Assembly: GCF_023502325.1 (NCBI RefSeq)
Contig: NZ_JAMFLZ010000003.1
Location: 434,001 to 498,000, forward strand
DNA: 64,000 nt
From: Wocania_A spongiicola
GTDB lineage: Bacteria > Bacteroidota > Bacteroidia > Flavobacteriales > Flavobacteriaceae
Direction of reading: 5' to 3'
The translations under genes and the position numbers were made by a program. Numbering within the stretch: position 1 is the first letter of the stretch; each line of letters begins with the position of its first letter. The notes below the pieces were generated by a model. The model was not told the origin of the DNA, did not search any database, and saw only the letters and a list, made by a program, of their open reading frames with translations. Shown here in pieces: positions 44,609 to 53,261 of this stretch.

Positions 44609-45481
44609 TTAACTCGCAGGAAGAAATCCCATTTTACCCATTTGGTAATCGCGTAAAGCTTCCATGATTTCAGTTTGGGTATTCATTACGTATGGCCCCC
44701 AACTTGATACCTTTTCCTTAAAAGGAGTTCCCGATAAAAAGAGTAACTTACTTTTAGTGTTTCCTTTTAATTTAAAGCCTTCTCCATCTTGATTAAATTC
44801 AATCAATTGATTTTTATCTTTAACTAATTCTATATCGTTATTAACACTAACGCTTCCATTAAGTAAGTACAATACAGACTGGTGAGTATTGTCAATTGAA
44901 ATAAAATGTTCTCCATCTCCTTCTGTGTCTATCATGTATGCATTCACAGATGTTTGTGTAGCAATCCTTCCATTTTTTCCCTCTAGAGCCCCAGCAACAA
45001 CTTGAATGGCAACTTTACCATCATCAGAATTCACAACTTTAAAATCTTCATGTTTAACATGTTGATAATTGGGTTGAATCATCTTCTTTTCCGCAGGTAA
45101 GTTTAACCATAATTGAATTCCTTCTAGGGTTCCTCCTTTTTTAACAAAGTCTTTAGTTGGGCCTTCAGCATGAATTATACCACGACCAGCAGTGGTCCAT
45201 TGCACATCTCCAGCTTTAACAATGCTTTCATGCCCAAGAGAATCTCGATGTAATTGTTCGCCTTGAATTAAGAAGGTAATTGGTTCAAATCCGCGATGTG
45301 GATGTGGTCCTAAATCAAAAGGGTTATTCATTTCATCTATAGTATACGGTCCATAATGATGTAATAATATAAATGGATCAATCATTTCTATTTCATGCGT
45401 AGGTATAGGTTGCCGCAATTTTATAGGCCCCATATTTACAAAATCACTTCGGCCTACTCTTTTTATTGTGTTTAATTTCAT
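44609..45481 (-). CDS. Pirin-family protein
   Basis: The 290-aa product is a bicupin pirin: metal-binding His/Glu motifs FDLGPHPHRGFEPITFLIQG (His pairs about residue 57) and RGIIHAEGP are intact, so quercetinase/dioxygenase-type metal binding is possible. The start is the ATG at 45481; an upstream GTG at 45505 lies inside a palindrome and is unlikely. It follows the MarR gene by 50 bases in the same direction with the palindrome 45496-45513 in between, so it is probably in the same redox regulon. Confidence 0.92.
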   Translation of the reverse strand: MKLNTIKRVGRSDFVNMGPIKLRQPIPTHEIEMIDPFILLHHYGPYTIDEMNNPFDLGPHPHRGFEPITFLIQGEQLHRDSLGHESIVKAGDVQWTTAGRGIIHAEGPTKDFVKKGGTLEGIQLWLNLPAEKKMIQPNYQHVKHEDFKVVNSDDGKVAIQVVAGALEGKNGRIATQTSVNAYMIDTEGDGEHFISIDNTHQSVLYLLNGSVSVNNDIELVKDKNQLIEFNQDGEGFKLKGNTKSKLLFLSGTPFKEKVSSWGPYVMNTQTEIMEALRDYQMGKMGFLPAS

Positions 45482-45495
45482 AATCTTTACTTTTT

Positions 45496-45513
45496 TAGTT
45501 TCCACGGAAACTA
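45496..45513. promoter_or_regulatory. Palindromic operator candidate upstream of pirin
   Basis: TAGTTTCC-AC-GGAAACTA is an 8+2+8 palindrome with perfect arms, 15 bases before the pirin ATG. It is closely matched by TATTTTCC-AA-GGAATATA upstream of the doxX gene (46901-46918). Both flank the MarR gene, so they are probably binding sites for that regulator. Confidence 0.7.
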
Positions 45514-45530
45514 TTTGGTTAAAAAAATAC

Positions 45531-45968
45531 TTATCGTATTTTATCTAGCAAATCACTTAAAAGACCTGCTTCTTCTTCAGTCAGATTATCTATATAATCT
45601 GACTTCATGTTCTTACTTATTTCATCTAATAATTCCAATCCTTTCTTCGTTATATTTATATGTACAACTCTCCTATCATTTGGGCATTGTAAACGCTCAA
45701 TTAATTGCTTATCGCACAATTTATCCATTAATCGTGTAGCATTTGGAGCTCTCTCTAACATACGTTCTTTAATAGTTTGCACCTTAATTGCTTCTCCAGC
45801 TCCACGAAGAATTCTTAAAATATTAAACTGTTGTGGAGAAATACCATAAGGCTTGAAAAAGCTATTCTGTTTGCTACTTATCCAATTAGCTGTATAAATT
45901 ATATTCAGCAAAGCCTTAACCTTGTTGTTAGGAAATTTAGAATTTATATCTTTAGAAATATTACCCAT
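45531..45968 (-). CDS. MarR-family transcriptional regulator
   Basis: The 145-aa product has a winged-helix fold: LKVNNKVKALLNIIY-like helical start, the recognition helix in SPQQFNILRILRGAGEA and MLERAPNATRLMDKLCDKQLI, and the wing RLQCPNDRRVVHINITKKG. No cysteine stands at the classic redox position near the N-terminus. The start is ATG at 45968; its first base is shared with the reductase stop (TGATG). It probably regulates its own flavin reductase/doxX unit and pirin in response to quinones or other electrophiles, as MhqR- and YodB-type regulators do. Confidence 0.92.
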   Translation of the reverse strand: MGNISKDINSKFPNNKVKALLNIIYTANWISSKQNSFFKPYGISPQQFNILRILRGAGEAIKVQTIKERMLERAPNATRLMDKLCDKQLIERLQCPNDRRVVHINITKKGLELLDEISKNMKSDYIDNLTEEEAGLLSDLLDKIR

Positions 45969-46498
45969 CAAATGGCCTTTTCAAAAATTGAAACTAGCTT
46001 TAACAGTTCATTATTTAATTCTTTGTTAGAAATTTTTCCTTCAGAAAAATTAGCGCTAAACGAAGGAAAGCTAAAATATGCTACTATATTCCCCCCCATG
46101 TAAGGAAAACGACCTTTCGCAATTTCTAGAACCGTAGCTCCTCCTCTTGCTCCTGGAGATGTAGCCATTAACAACATAGGTTTTTCGCTCCATAGTTTTC
46201 CATCAATTCTGGACATCCAGTCAAAAATATTTTTAAATACTGTTGAATAAGCTCCATTATGCTCAGCTAAAGATAAAATAATACCATCAGATGATTTTAT
46301 ATTATCCAAAAATTTATTAGCATTATCTGGAATACCGTGTTCAATCTCGTAATCTATTCCATATAAGGGTAATTCAAAATCATTGAGATCTAAAACTGTT
46401 ACTTTAACCCCATTAACCAAATTTGCAGCATATTCAGCTAACTGCTTGTTTATCGAATATTTACTATTACTTCCTGCAAAGGCAATTATATTTTTCAT
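45968..46498 (-). CDS. NADPH-dependent FMN reductase (flavodoxin-like)
   Basis: The 176-aa product has the flavodoxin-like fold of NADPH-dependent FMN reductases/azoreductases: the phosphate loop GSNSKYSINKQLAEY at residues 9-23, LAEHNGAYSTVFKNIFDWMSR in the middle, and MATSPGARGGATVLE. Such enzymes reduce FMN, quinones or azo compounds. It lies between doxX (1 base apart) and the MarR gene, so the three form a tight operon. Confidence 0.9.
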   Translation of the reverse strand: MKNIIAFAGSNSKYSINKQLAEYAANLVNGVKVTVLDLNDFELPLYGIDYEIEHGIPDNANKFLDNIKSSDGIILSLAEHNGAYSTVFKNIFDWMSRIDGKLWSEKPMLLMATSPGARGGATVLEIAKGRFPYMGGNIVAYFSFPSFSANFSEGKISNKELNNELLKLVSIFEKAI

Positions 46499-46499
46499 A

Positions 46500-46856
46500 T
46501 TAATTATTTATTCTTTTGTTAAAAATATAAGATACAATCAATAACACAAAAGCTATTAATGCTCCTGTTTGTTCACCGTCACCAATCATATAATGTGCAA
46601 AAAATGCTAAAATAAAGGCAAAAAAGAAACCTGCATAGGCCCATTCTTTAATTGCTTTAAAATTTGGGTTCCAAATTGCAAATATCCCTAGAAGTTTAGC
46701 GACTGCATAAGGGTAAATAATATATGTAGGATAACCAAACGTAGTAAACATAGTAGCGACATCATCATGCTTAAAAAAATACATACTTACTGAAAATAGC
46801 ATTAATAAAGTTAATAGTCCTGTAGCGATGTAATAAATAATTTTATCTCTTTTCAT
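46500..46856 (-). CDS. DoxX-family membrane protein
   Basis: The 118-aa product has four membrane segments and the DoxX-like pattern (FTTFGYPTYIIYPYAVAKLL, then EWAYAGFFFAFILAFFAHYM). DoxX-like proteins are quinone-related membrane proteins often next to MarR regulators and flavin reductases. It is the first gene of a three-gene operon whose promoter region overlaps a palindromic operator. Confidence 0.88.
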   Translation of the reverse strand: MKRDKIIYYIATGLLTLLMLFSVSMYFFKHDDVATMFTTFGYPTYIIYPYAVAKLLGIFAIWNPNFKAIKEWAYAGFFFAFILAFFAHYMIGDGEQTGALIAFVLLIVSYIFNKRINN

Positions 46857-46879
46857 TTTTATAGTTTTAAATTATGGTA

Positions 46880-46910
46880 CAAATATATAATAAATAATTT
46901 TATTTTCCAA
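46880..46910 (-). promoter_or_regulatory. Promoter of the doxX-reductase-marR operon
   Basis: On the minus strand TATATTTG (46887-46880) matches the TAnnTTTG -7 consensus, and TTG at 46910-46908 lies 20 bases upstream as -33 element. The TTG is inside the palindrome at 46901-46918, so a bound repressor would block the -33 site. Confidence 0.65.
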
Positions 46911-46918
46911 GGAATATA
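46901..46918. promoter_or_regulatory. Palindromic operator candidate upstream of doxX
   Basis: TATTTTCC-AA-GGAATATA has 7 of 8 arm bases paired and resembles the perfect palindrome at 45496-45513 (shared TTTCC-A-GGAA core). Further half sites follow (TATTTCCGTG, 46917-46926). It overlaps the -33 box of the doxX promoter. Confidence 0.65.
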
Positions 46919-47023
46919 TTTCCGTGTAATATATTTTAATAAATAATTAACAATAAAATTTAAAAGATTCCCCCTTTCGAGGGAAATACAACTTTTGTAC
47001 ATTAGCATCAAACTAAAAAATAA

Positions 47024-48652
47024 ATGGATATTAACTTCAATAAAAATGAAGATTATAATAAACTTCTACTTTCAGAATTAAATAATCGATTAGCTAAAGT
47101 TAGCCTTGGTGGTGGAAAATCTAGAATTGAAAAGCATCATGCCAAAGGAAAAATGACGGCAAGAGAACGTATAGATTATTTATTCGATGCAAAATCTAAA
47201 TCTATTGAGATTGCCACTTTTGCAGGTGAAGATATGTATATAGAGCATGGAGGTTGCCCTTCTGGTGGTGTAGTGGTTAAAATAGGCTATGTTAAAGGCA
47301 AGCAATGCATTGTTGTTGCTAATGATGCCACTGTAAAAGCAGGTGCTTGGTTTCCTATTACTGGAAAAAAGAATTTAAGAGCTCAAGAAATAGCGATAGA
47401 AAACAGGTTGCCTATAATTTATTTAGTAGACTCTGCTGGTGTCTATTTACCTATGCAAGATGAAATTTTTCCAGATAAAGAACATTTTGGTCGTATTTTT
47501 AGAAACAATGCTATTATGAGTAGTATGGGTATTACTCAAATTTCAGCAGTTATGGGTAGTTGTGTCGCTGGAGGTGCCTATTTACCTATTATGAGTGATG
47601 AAGCACTGATTGTTGATAAAACTGGGAGTATTTTTCTTGCTGGAAGCTATTTGGTTAAAGCTGCAATAGGAGAATCTATAGATAATGAAACACTTGGTGG
47701 AGCAACTACACATTGTGAAATTTCTGGAGTTACTGATTATAAAGCAAAAGATGACGCCAATGCTTTAAATACTATAAAAAGTATTATAGACAAAATTGGC
47801 GATTATGATAAAGCAGGATTTAATAGAAGTGAAATAAAAAAACCAAAAGAAAATCCTGAGGACATCTATGGTATTATTCCTAAATCGCGTGCAGATCAAT
47901 ACGATATGTACGAGATTATAAAACGATTAGTTGATAATTCAGAATTTGATGAATATAAGGCTGGCTATGGACAAACCATCATAACCTGTTATGCCCGAAT
48001 TGACGGTTGGGCAGTTGGTATTGTTGCTAATCAAAGGAAACTGGTAAAAACCAAAAAAGGTGAAATGCAATTTGGGGGTGTTATTTATAACGATAGTGCT
48101 GATAAAGCTACACGCTTTATTGCCAATTGTAACCAAAAGAAAATACCATTAGTATTTTTACAAGATGTTACTGGCTTTATGGTAGGCAGCAAATCAGAGC
48201 ACGGTGGTATTATTAAAGATGGTGCTAAAATGGTAAATGCTGTAAGTAATTCAGTGGTACCTAAATTCACAATTATAATTGGTAATTCTTATGGTGCAGG
48301 AAATTATGCAATGTGCGGAAAAGCTTACGATCCAAGGTTAATTGTTGCATGGCCTAGTGCAGAGCTTGCAGTTATGAGTGGTAATTCTGCTGCTAAAGTA
48401 TTATTACAAATTGAAAAAGCATCGCTCGAAAAAAAGGGTGAAAAAATTACTCCAGAAAAGGAAGCCGAACTTTTCAATAAAATAAAAGATAGATACGATA
48501 ATCAAGTCTCTCCATATTATGCTGCTTCCAGGATTTGGACAGATGGAATCATAGACCCTCTTGATACAAGAAAGTGGATTAGTATGGGTATTGAAGCAGC
48601 TAACCACGCCCCTATTGAAAAGCAATTTAACTTAGGTGTTTTACAGGTGTGA
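47024..48652 (+). CDS. Acyl-CoA carboxylase beta (carboxyltransferase) subunit
   Basis: The 542-aa product is a biotin-dependent carboxyltransferase of the propionyl/methylcrotonyl-CoA carboxylase type. Features are KHHAKGKMTARERIDYLFD (N-terminal signature), DSAGVYLPMQDEIFPDKEHFG, which in wording is closest to methylcrotonyl-CoA carboxylase beta, GSCVAGGAYLPIMSDE (oxyanion loop) and GNSYGAGNYAMCGKAYDPR. No biotin carboxylase gene is next to it, so its alpha partner must be elsewhere. It starts divergent to the doxX operon and ends in a strong hairpin. Confidence 0.92.
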   Translation: MDINFNKNEDYNKLLLSELNNRLAKVSLGGGKSRIEKHHAKGKMTARERIDYLFDAKSKSIEIATFAGEDMYIEHGGCPSGGVVVKIGYVKGKQCIVVANDATVKAGAWFPITGKKNLRAQEIAIENRLPIIYLVDSAGVYLPMQDEIFPDKEHFGRIFRNNAIMSSMGITQISAVMGSCVAGGAYLPIMSDEALIVDKTGSIFLAGSYLVKAAIGESIDNETLGGATTHCEISGVTDYKAKDDANALNTIKSIIDKIGDYDKAGFNRSEIKKPKENPEDIYGIIPKSRADQYDMYEIIKRLVDNSEFDEYKAGYGQTIITCYARIDGWAVGIVANQRKLVKTKKGEMQFGGVIYNDSADKATRFIANCNQKKIPLVFLQDVTGFMVGSKSEHGGIIKDGAKMVNAVSNSVVPKFTIIIGNSYGAGNYAMCGKAYDPRLIVAWPSAELAVMSGNSAAKVLLQIEKASLEKKGEKITPEKEAELFNKIKDRYDNQVSPYYAASRIWTDGIIDPLDTRKWISMGIEAANHAPIEKQFNLGVLQV

Positions 48653-48658
48653 AAATTA

Positions 48659-48688
48659 AAGAAAAGCGACTTATAAGTCGCTTTTCTT
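48659..48688. terminator. Strong bidirectional hairpin after the carboxylase gene
   Basis: AAGAAAAGCGACTTA and TAAGTCGCTTTTCTT form a perfect 15-base stem without loop spacer. It lies 6 bases after the plus-strand carboxylase stop and also at the 3' side of the minus-strand VWA gene. Confidence 0.9.
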
Positions 48689-48717
48689 AATAAATTAAAA
48701 CAACTATTATTTAATCA

Positions 48718-50199
48718 TCATCCAACTATTCCAGAGTATTTCTCAATTAATCTGACAATCAAATCGTTTAATTTTTCTATTTTATAATCACTCGCTGTTG
48801 GTTTTAAATGAGGATTTCCTATACCGCTATCATCAGTTAAGAACACATAGGTTCCATTAGTAGACAAACTGAAAAATCTCATTAAAAATTCTACAGTTTT
48901 ATCTGCACCACTAGCTACTATAGGAATTATTTTTATCCCTTTTTCTTGAGCTATTTTTATTTGCTCTTTAATTACTGAAACATTTTCTTCATTTAAATGT
49001 GGTGGTGCGTCTAATAATAAAAACATCAATCTAGACTTTGCGCTTTTATTCCATTCTTTAGATAAAGCTACTTTCAACGCCTCCTCAACAGCTTCTTCAT
49101 AATCTCCTCCTCCTCCTGCTGATTGATTGGATAGGATTTCTTTAACAACTTCTATATCATCATTAAAATCAAAATCTCTTACAAGATATTCGTCTCCCTC
49201 ATCTCTATAAAATGTTAAAGCGACTCTTTTTTTATCAATTTTATTGTCTAACCTTGAAATTATGTTTTTTATCTCCGATTTTAAATAGTTAATCTCATCA
49301 CCCATTGAACCTGTTGCGTCTATAGTAAACATAACATCAATATCATTAGAGCTATTTACATAATCTAATACAAAGTTTACATTTTGATGATTATTGGTTA
49401 TTTTCTTTCCTAATATTCTATTATTGCAAATTGCTTGGACCACAAAATATTCATCTTTACAAATCTTATTTAAATCTTTAAAAAGAATAACTTTACCACT
49501 GACATCTGTTCTAGCAGACATAATTTGTTCGTTCAAATCATTAAATAAACTAACTTTTACATTGCTAACAGGTTTAGAGTTATCATCTATTATTAAAACT
49601 TCTATCTTGTTTTCTAAATAAAACCCCCAATTATTCTGAATTTTTTTATACTTTTTATTTTTTAACACTGCTAGCCATTCATTCCATTTTTCTAAATCAT
49701 TAATTTCTCCAGCAGTTAATTGACCAGATTGCGGATCAGAATATTTTTCATGCTTTTTTTTCGTGGCTACACCTCTAATGCTTACACCTGCAGATTTTCC
49801 AGATAATGCTTTAGAAACTGACACACCTCTTACGGTACTAACAGCATAACTTAAAGTTTTACTTTCTCTTTTGATTCCATACCCAACCACAACCACTTCA
49901 TCTAAAGCTTCTTTTTGTATCTCTAATGATAGAGAAATAGTGTTTAGTTTTTTTACTTTTCTTTCTTCCGTTACATAACCTAGATAAGAGAAAACTAAAA
50001 CATCAAACTCTTTAGCCTTTATTTCATAAAATCCATCAAAATCTGTTGATGTTCCTTTAGATGTTCCTTTAATAACTATAGTAACACCTAGCAATGGAAT
50101 ACCTGATTCATCAGAAACTTTTCCAGAAATTAATTTTTCTTGTGCTTGCAATTGCATTGAAATCATCAATACAAGAATAAATTTAAATAACGTTTTCAT
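48718..50199 (-). CDS. Chimeric secreted protein: CarboxypepD_reg-like, plug-like, second beta domain and VWA
   Basis: The 493-aa product has a signal peptide (1 to about 19), a CarboxypepD_reg-like domain (21-95; GKVSDESGIPLLGVTIVIKG), the EVVVVGYGIKRESK start of a SusC-type plug (101-114) with only a shortened remainder up to SIRGV (143), then a GQLTAGEINDLEKWNEWL segment (159-176), a second Ig-like carboxypeptidase domain (199-240) and a VWA domain with MIDAS DATGSMGDE (D294, T296, S298) up to the C-terminus. It contains no beta barrel. The pieces read as one continuous frame, so it is a genuine architecture rather than an artefact. Role unknown; adhesion or envelope assembly is plausible. 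Confidence 0.83.
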   Translation of the reverse strand: MKTLFKFILVLMISMQLQAQEKLISGKVSDESGIPLLGVTIVIKGTSKGTSTDFDGFYEIKAKEFDVLVFSYLGYVTEERKVKKLNTISLSLEIQKEALDEVVVVGYGIKRESKTLSYAVSTVRGVSVSKALSGKSAGVSIRGVATKKKHEKYSDPQSGQLTAGEINDLEKWNEWLAVLKNKKYKKIQNNWGFYLENKIEVLIIDDNSKPVSNVKVSLFNDLNEQIMSARTDVSGKVILFKDLNKICKDEYFVVQAICNNRILGKKITNNHQNVNFVLDYVNSSNDIDVMFTIDATGSMGDEINYLKSEIKNIISRLDNKIDKKRVALTFYRDEGDEYLVRDFDFNDDIEVVKEILSNQSAGGGGDYEEAVEEALKVALSKEWNKSAKSRLMFLLLDAPPHLNEENVSVIKEQIKIAQEKGIKIIPIVASGADKTVEFLMRFFSLSTNGTYVFLTDDSGIGNPHLKPTASDYKIEKLNDLIVRLIEKYSGIVG

Positions 50200-50303
50200 A
50201 ATAGTTGGTTTTTAAGTTTAGTATAAAACTATAACCAAACAACATATTAAAAAACCTACAATGAGCGAAGTATACTTTTGAATGAGTTAACTATAAAATA
50301 AAA

Positions 50304-50327
50304 AAGGTTAAGCTTTCACTTAACCTT
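50304..50327 (-). terminator. Hairpin terminator downstream of sppA
   Basis: AAGGTTAAG/CTTAACCTT with a 6-base loop is followed on the minus strand by TTTTTATTTT, typical of an intrinsic terminator for the sppA transcript. It lies 25 bases after the sppA stop. Confidence 0.85.
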
Positions 50328-50351
50328 CAAATTTATATTAATAATTTTTAT

Positions 50352-52115
50352 TTACTTAATTTCAGTATTAAAAGGAAACAATAGTTGAACACCTTTTTGT
50401 TCAGACATTGATTTAATTTCTTTCAACACTTTGTAATTAGCTTCTCCAAGTTCTTCCTTTAAAATATCTTCTTTTGCTTTTGCTAAACCAAAACTTTGCA
50501 ACACTTTATCTAAATCTTTTTCAAAAACTGGAAATTCTTTAATTTTATAATCTTCTATTTCTGCGGCTTCAGCTGCATATTTTAACGCTAGCTCTAAACC
50601 TCCAAGTTCATCAATCAATCCATTACTTAAAGCATCAACACCTGTCCAAACACGTCCTTGCGCAATCGCTTTAACATCATCTTGAGTCATACCTCTACCA
50701 TCTGCAACTCTATTTGTAAACAATTCATAAATATCGTTAATGCCTTCTTTAATAAAAGCTTCTTGTTCTTCGTTCATTGGTTCAAAAAAGCTATAAGAAA
50801 TTGAGTTTTTATTAGTTGTTACCTGTTCGGCATTAATTCCCCATTTATCTGCAAGCCCTTTAACGTTTGGCAACATTCCAAAAACGCCTATGCTTCCTGT
50901 AATAGTAGTTGGTTCTGCTATAATTTTATCGGCATTACAAGCAATATAGTAACCACCAGATGCAGCAAGATCTCCCATTGATACAATAACAGGTTTTACT
51001 TTTTTGGTTAACTCTATTTCTCTCCAAATAAGTTCACTAGCTAAAGCGCTACCTCCTGGAGAATTAATTCGAATAACCACTGCTTTGATTTTATCATCTT
51101 CTCTAGCTTTTTTTAAAGATCGGTTCATAGCTCCTTGACCTACTCGGTCTTCATCTCCTTCTCCATAAATTATTTCTCCTTCGGCATAAATAACAGCCAC
51201 CTTATTACTACTTGTTTTCTTCATTATTTGATTAGCTGTATGAATAGCATAATCTTTTATAGAAATGGTTTTAATTTCTTTTGAAGCTTCTATATTAATA
51301 GCGTGTCTTAAACCACTTTCATACTCGTCATGATATGCAACTCTATCAATTAATTTTGATGATTTTGCTAAATTTGCTGTTCTAGACAACAAACTATCGG
51401 CAATAGTATTTAGCCTATCTACAGAAACATTCCTACTAACCGAAATTTCTTTTTTAACTTCGCTCCAAATACCATTTAAATAAACTTCGATTTGCTCGCG
51501 ATTATTATCACTCATTTCATTTTCTAAAAATGGCTCAACTGCGCTTTTATATTTACCTAAACGGATAACTTCCATTTTGATTCCCGATTTTTCTTGAAAA
51601 TCTTTATAATACAAACGTTCTGTAGACAAGCCATTAAATTCCATCATGCCAACAGGATTCATATAAATAGTATCTGCAACCGAGCTTAAATAATAATCTT
51701 TTTGAGAATAAACATCAGCATAAGCCACAATAAACTTGTCAGATTTTTTAAACTCTAAAAGAGCATCTCTAATTGCTTTAGTTTGAGAAAATCCAGCTTG
51801 AATGAAATTATTATCTATTGATATACCTTTTATTTTATCATCTGTAGCTGCATATTTTATTGCATCGATGATATTAAAAAGACCATCCTTTTTGTTTTCG
51901 TTTAAAAAGTTATACTGCTTAAAAACTGTTTTTCCAGCATAGTCTTTTATTGGAAAATCTAATTTAAGGTCTAACACTGAATTATCTTTAACAATAATTT
52001 TTTCATCAGATGATGATCCTGTTAATAATCCAATCAGTATTAATAATGCAAAACAAATAAACAGAAATACAAAAATTCCTGTAACGGTTGATAATACACG
52101 TTTTATAAAGCTCAT
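50352..52115 (-). CDS. sppA: Signal peptide peptidase SppA (67K type)
   Basis: The 587-aa product is the long, two-domain SppA with an N-terminal membrane anchor (residues 5-32). The general-base Lys is in RLGKYKSAVEPF of the first domain, and the nucleophile Ser in GDLAASGGYYIAC of the second, preceded by INSPGGSALASE. It degrades signal peptides and perhaps membrane-protein fragments in the inner membrane, facing the periplasm. It is the last gene of the minus-strand run that begins with the menaquinone genes. Confidence 0.95.
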   Translation of the reverse strand: MSFIKRVLSTVTGIFVFLFICFALLILIGLLTGSSSDEKIIVKDNSVLDLKLDFPIKDYAGKTVFKQYNFLNENKKDGLFNIIDAIKYAATDDKIKGISIDNNFIQAGFSQTKAIRDALLEFKKSDKFIVAYADVYSQKDYYLSSVADTIYMNPVGMMEFNGLSTERLYYKDFQEKSGIKMEVIRLGKYKSAVEPFLENEMSDNNREQIEVYLNGIWSEVKKEISVSRNVSVDRLNTIADSLLSRTANLAKSSKLIDRVAYHDEYESGLRHAINIEASKEIKTISIKDYAIHTANQIMKKTSSNKVAVIYAEGEIIYGEGDEDRVGQGAMNRSLKKAREDDKIKAVVIRINSPGGSALASELIWREIELTKKVKPVIVSMGDLAASGGYYIACNADKIIAEPTTITGSIGVFGMLPNVKGLADKWGINAEQVTTNKNSISYSFFEPMNEEQEAFIKEGINDIYELFTNRVADGRGMTQDDVKAIAQGRVWTGVDALSNGLIDELGGLELALKYAAEAAEIEDYKIKEFPVFEKDLDKVLQSFGLAKAKEDILKEELGEANYKVLKEIKSMSEQKGVQLLFPFNTEIK

Positions 52116-52169
52116 TTTTTTTTAATTTTATTGTTAGTAGAGTAAATGTTGGCAATGTTACAATTAATT

Positions 52170-53261
52170 TTAAAATTTTAATTGTTTTAAAGTTTCTTTA
52201 CGCTGAATTTTACCAGAATTTGTTTCAATAAATTGATTAATATTGTAAATGCCTTTAGGTTTTTCAAATTTTTCTAAATCGGAAAATATATTGTCATCAA
52301 TTTTATTTGTATTGCCTTCAACAACCAAAATAAGTTGTTCTCCTAAAACCTCTTCTTTTTTTGATGCTACAAAAAAGCGTTGTTTTATTTTGTTTTGAAG
52401 TTTAGTTTCTATTTGTTCTGGATATAATTTAACACCTCCAGAATTAATAACATTATCATAACGTCCTAACCATTCAAACTCAGTATCAGAATGTAGCTTA
52501 ACCATATCGTTTGTAATAATAGTTTCATTTGAAAGTTTCGGAGCTTTAATTACCAAACACCCTCTTTCATCCTCAGATATTGAAATATTTGGTAATGTTT
52601 TAAAATGAGATTCAACAGATTCTTTCGTTGCGCTTCCTTGTGAAAAATCAAAATTATTTATCTTTTTTAGTGCAATGTGTGTAATAGTTTCTGTCATACC
52701 ATAAGTTTCATAAACACTCGTTTTTATGCTGTTTATAGTTTCTTTTAAAGTCTTAGAAACTGCAGCACCCCCTACTATTATGGTTTTTATATTATCACAA
52801 TAATTATAAATTTTTTCTAATTGCATAGGTACCATAGCTGCAAAATCATAATGTTCTTCATAATCAAAAATTGGCTGAGATGTAGGTTGTGTTAAATCTA
52901 ATTCTAAACCAAGGGTGATAGCTCGGATTAACATCATTTTGCCTGCCACATAATTAGATGGTAAACAGTATAAGGCTTTATCGCCTGGTTTCAAATTAAA
53001 AAAATCGCCAGTTGCTATAGCAGAATTAACCATAGCTTGCTTTTTGATTTTTATACGCTTAGGTTTTCCTGTAGATCCAGAAGTATTTACATATATAAAA
53101 TCTTTTTCGTCTAACCAATCCAATAAGAAATCGCCAATAATTCTCTCATAAGGCATTCCCTCTTTTATAAAACTATAAGCAACTTCCATAAGATCATCAT
53201 AAGAATAGTGAATCTTATTAAGTTTAAATTTTAAATGAACTTTATTACAACTGGGTATCAC
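52170..53261 (-). CDS. menE: O-succinylbenzoate-CoA ligase (menaquinone synthesis)
   Basis: The 363-aa product is a short AMP-forming ligase: VNTSGSTGKPKRIKI (phosphate loop), YETYGMTETITHIALKK (adenylate motif) and WLGRYDNVINSGGVKLYPEQ (hinge), ending NSGKIQRKETLKQL with the catalytic Lys. It is shorter than usual acyl-CoA ligases, as in Bacteroidota MenE. The start is a GTG at 53261, inside the CPBP gene's last codons, because the next ATG would remove the first strands. It joins CoA to o-succinylbenzoate made by MenC two genes upstream. Confidence 0.9.
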   Translation of the reverse strand: MIPSCNKVHLKFKLNKIHYSYDDLMEVAYSFIKEGMPYERIIGDFLLDWLDEKDFIYVNTSGSTGKPKRIKIKKQAMVNSAIATGDFFNLKPGDKALYCLPSNYVAGKMMLIRAITLGLELDLTQPTSQPIFDYEEHYDFAAMVPMQLEKIYNYCDNIKTIIVGGAAVSKTLKETINSIKTSVYETYGMTETITHIALKKINNFDFSQGSATKESVESHFKTLPNISISEDERGCLVIKAPKLSNETIITNDMVKLHSDTEFEWLGRYDNVINSGGVKLYPEQIETKLQNKIKQRFFVASKKEEVLGEQLILVVEGNTNKIDDNIFSDLEKFEKPKGIYNINQFIETNSGKIQRKETLKQLKF

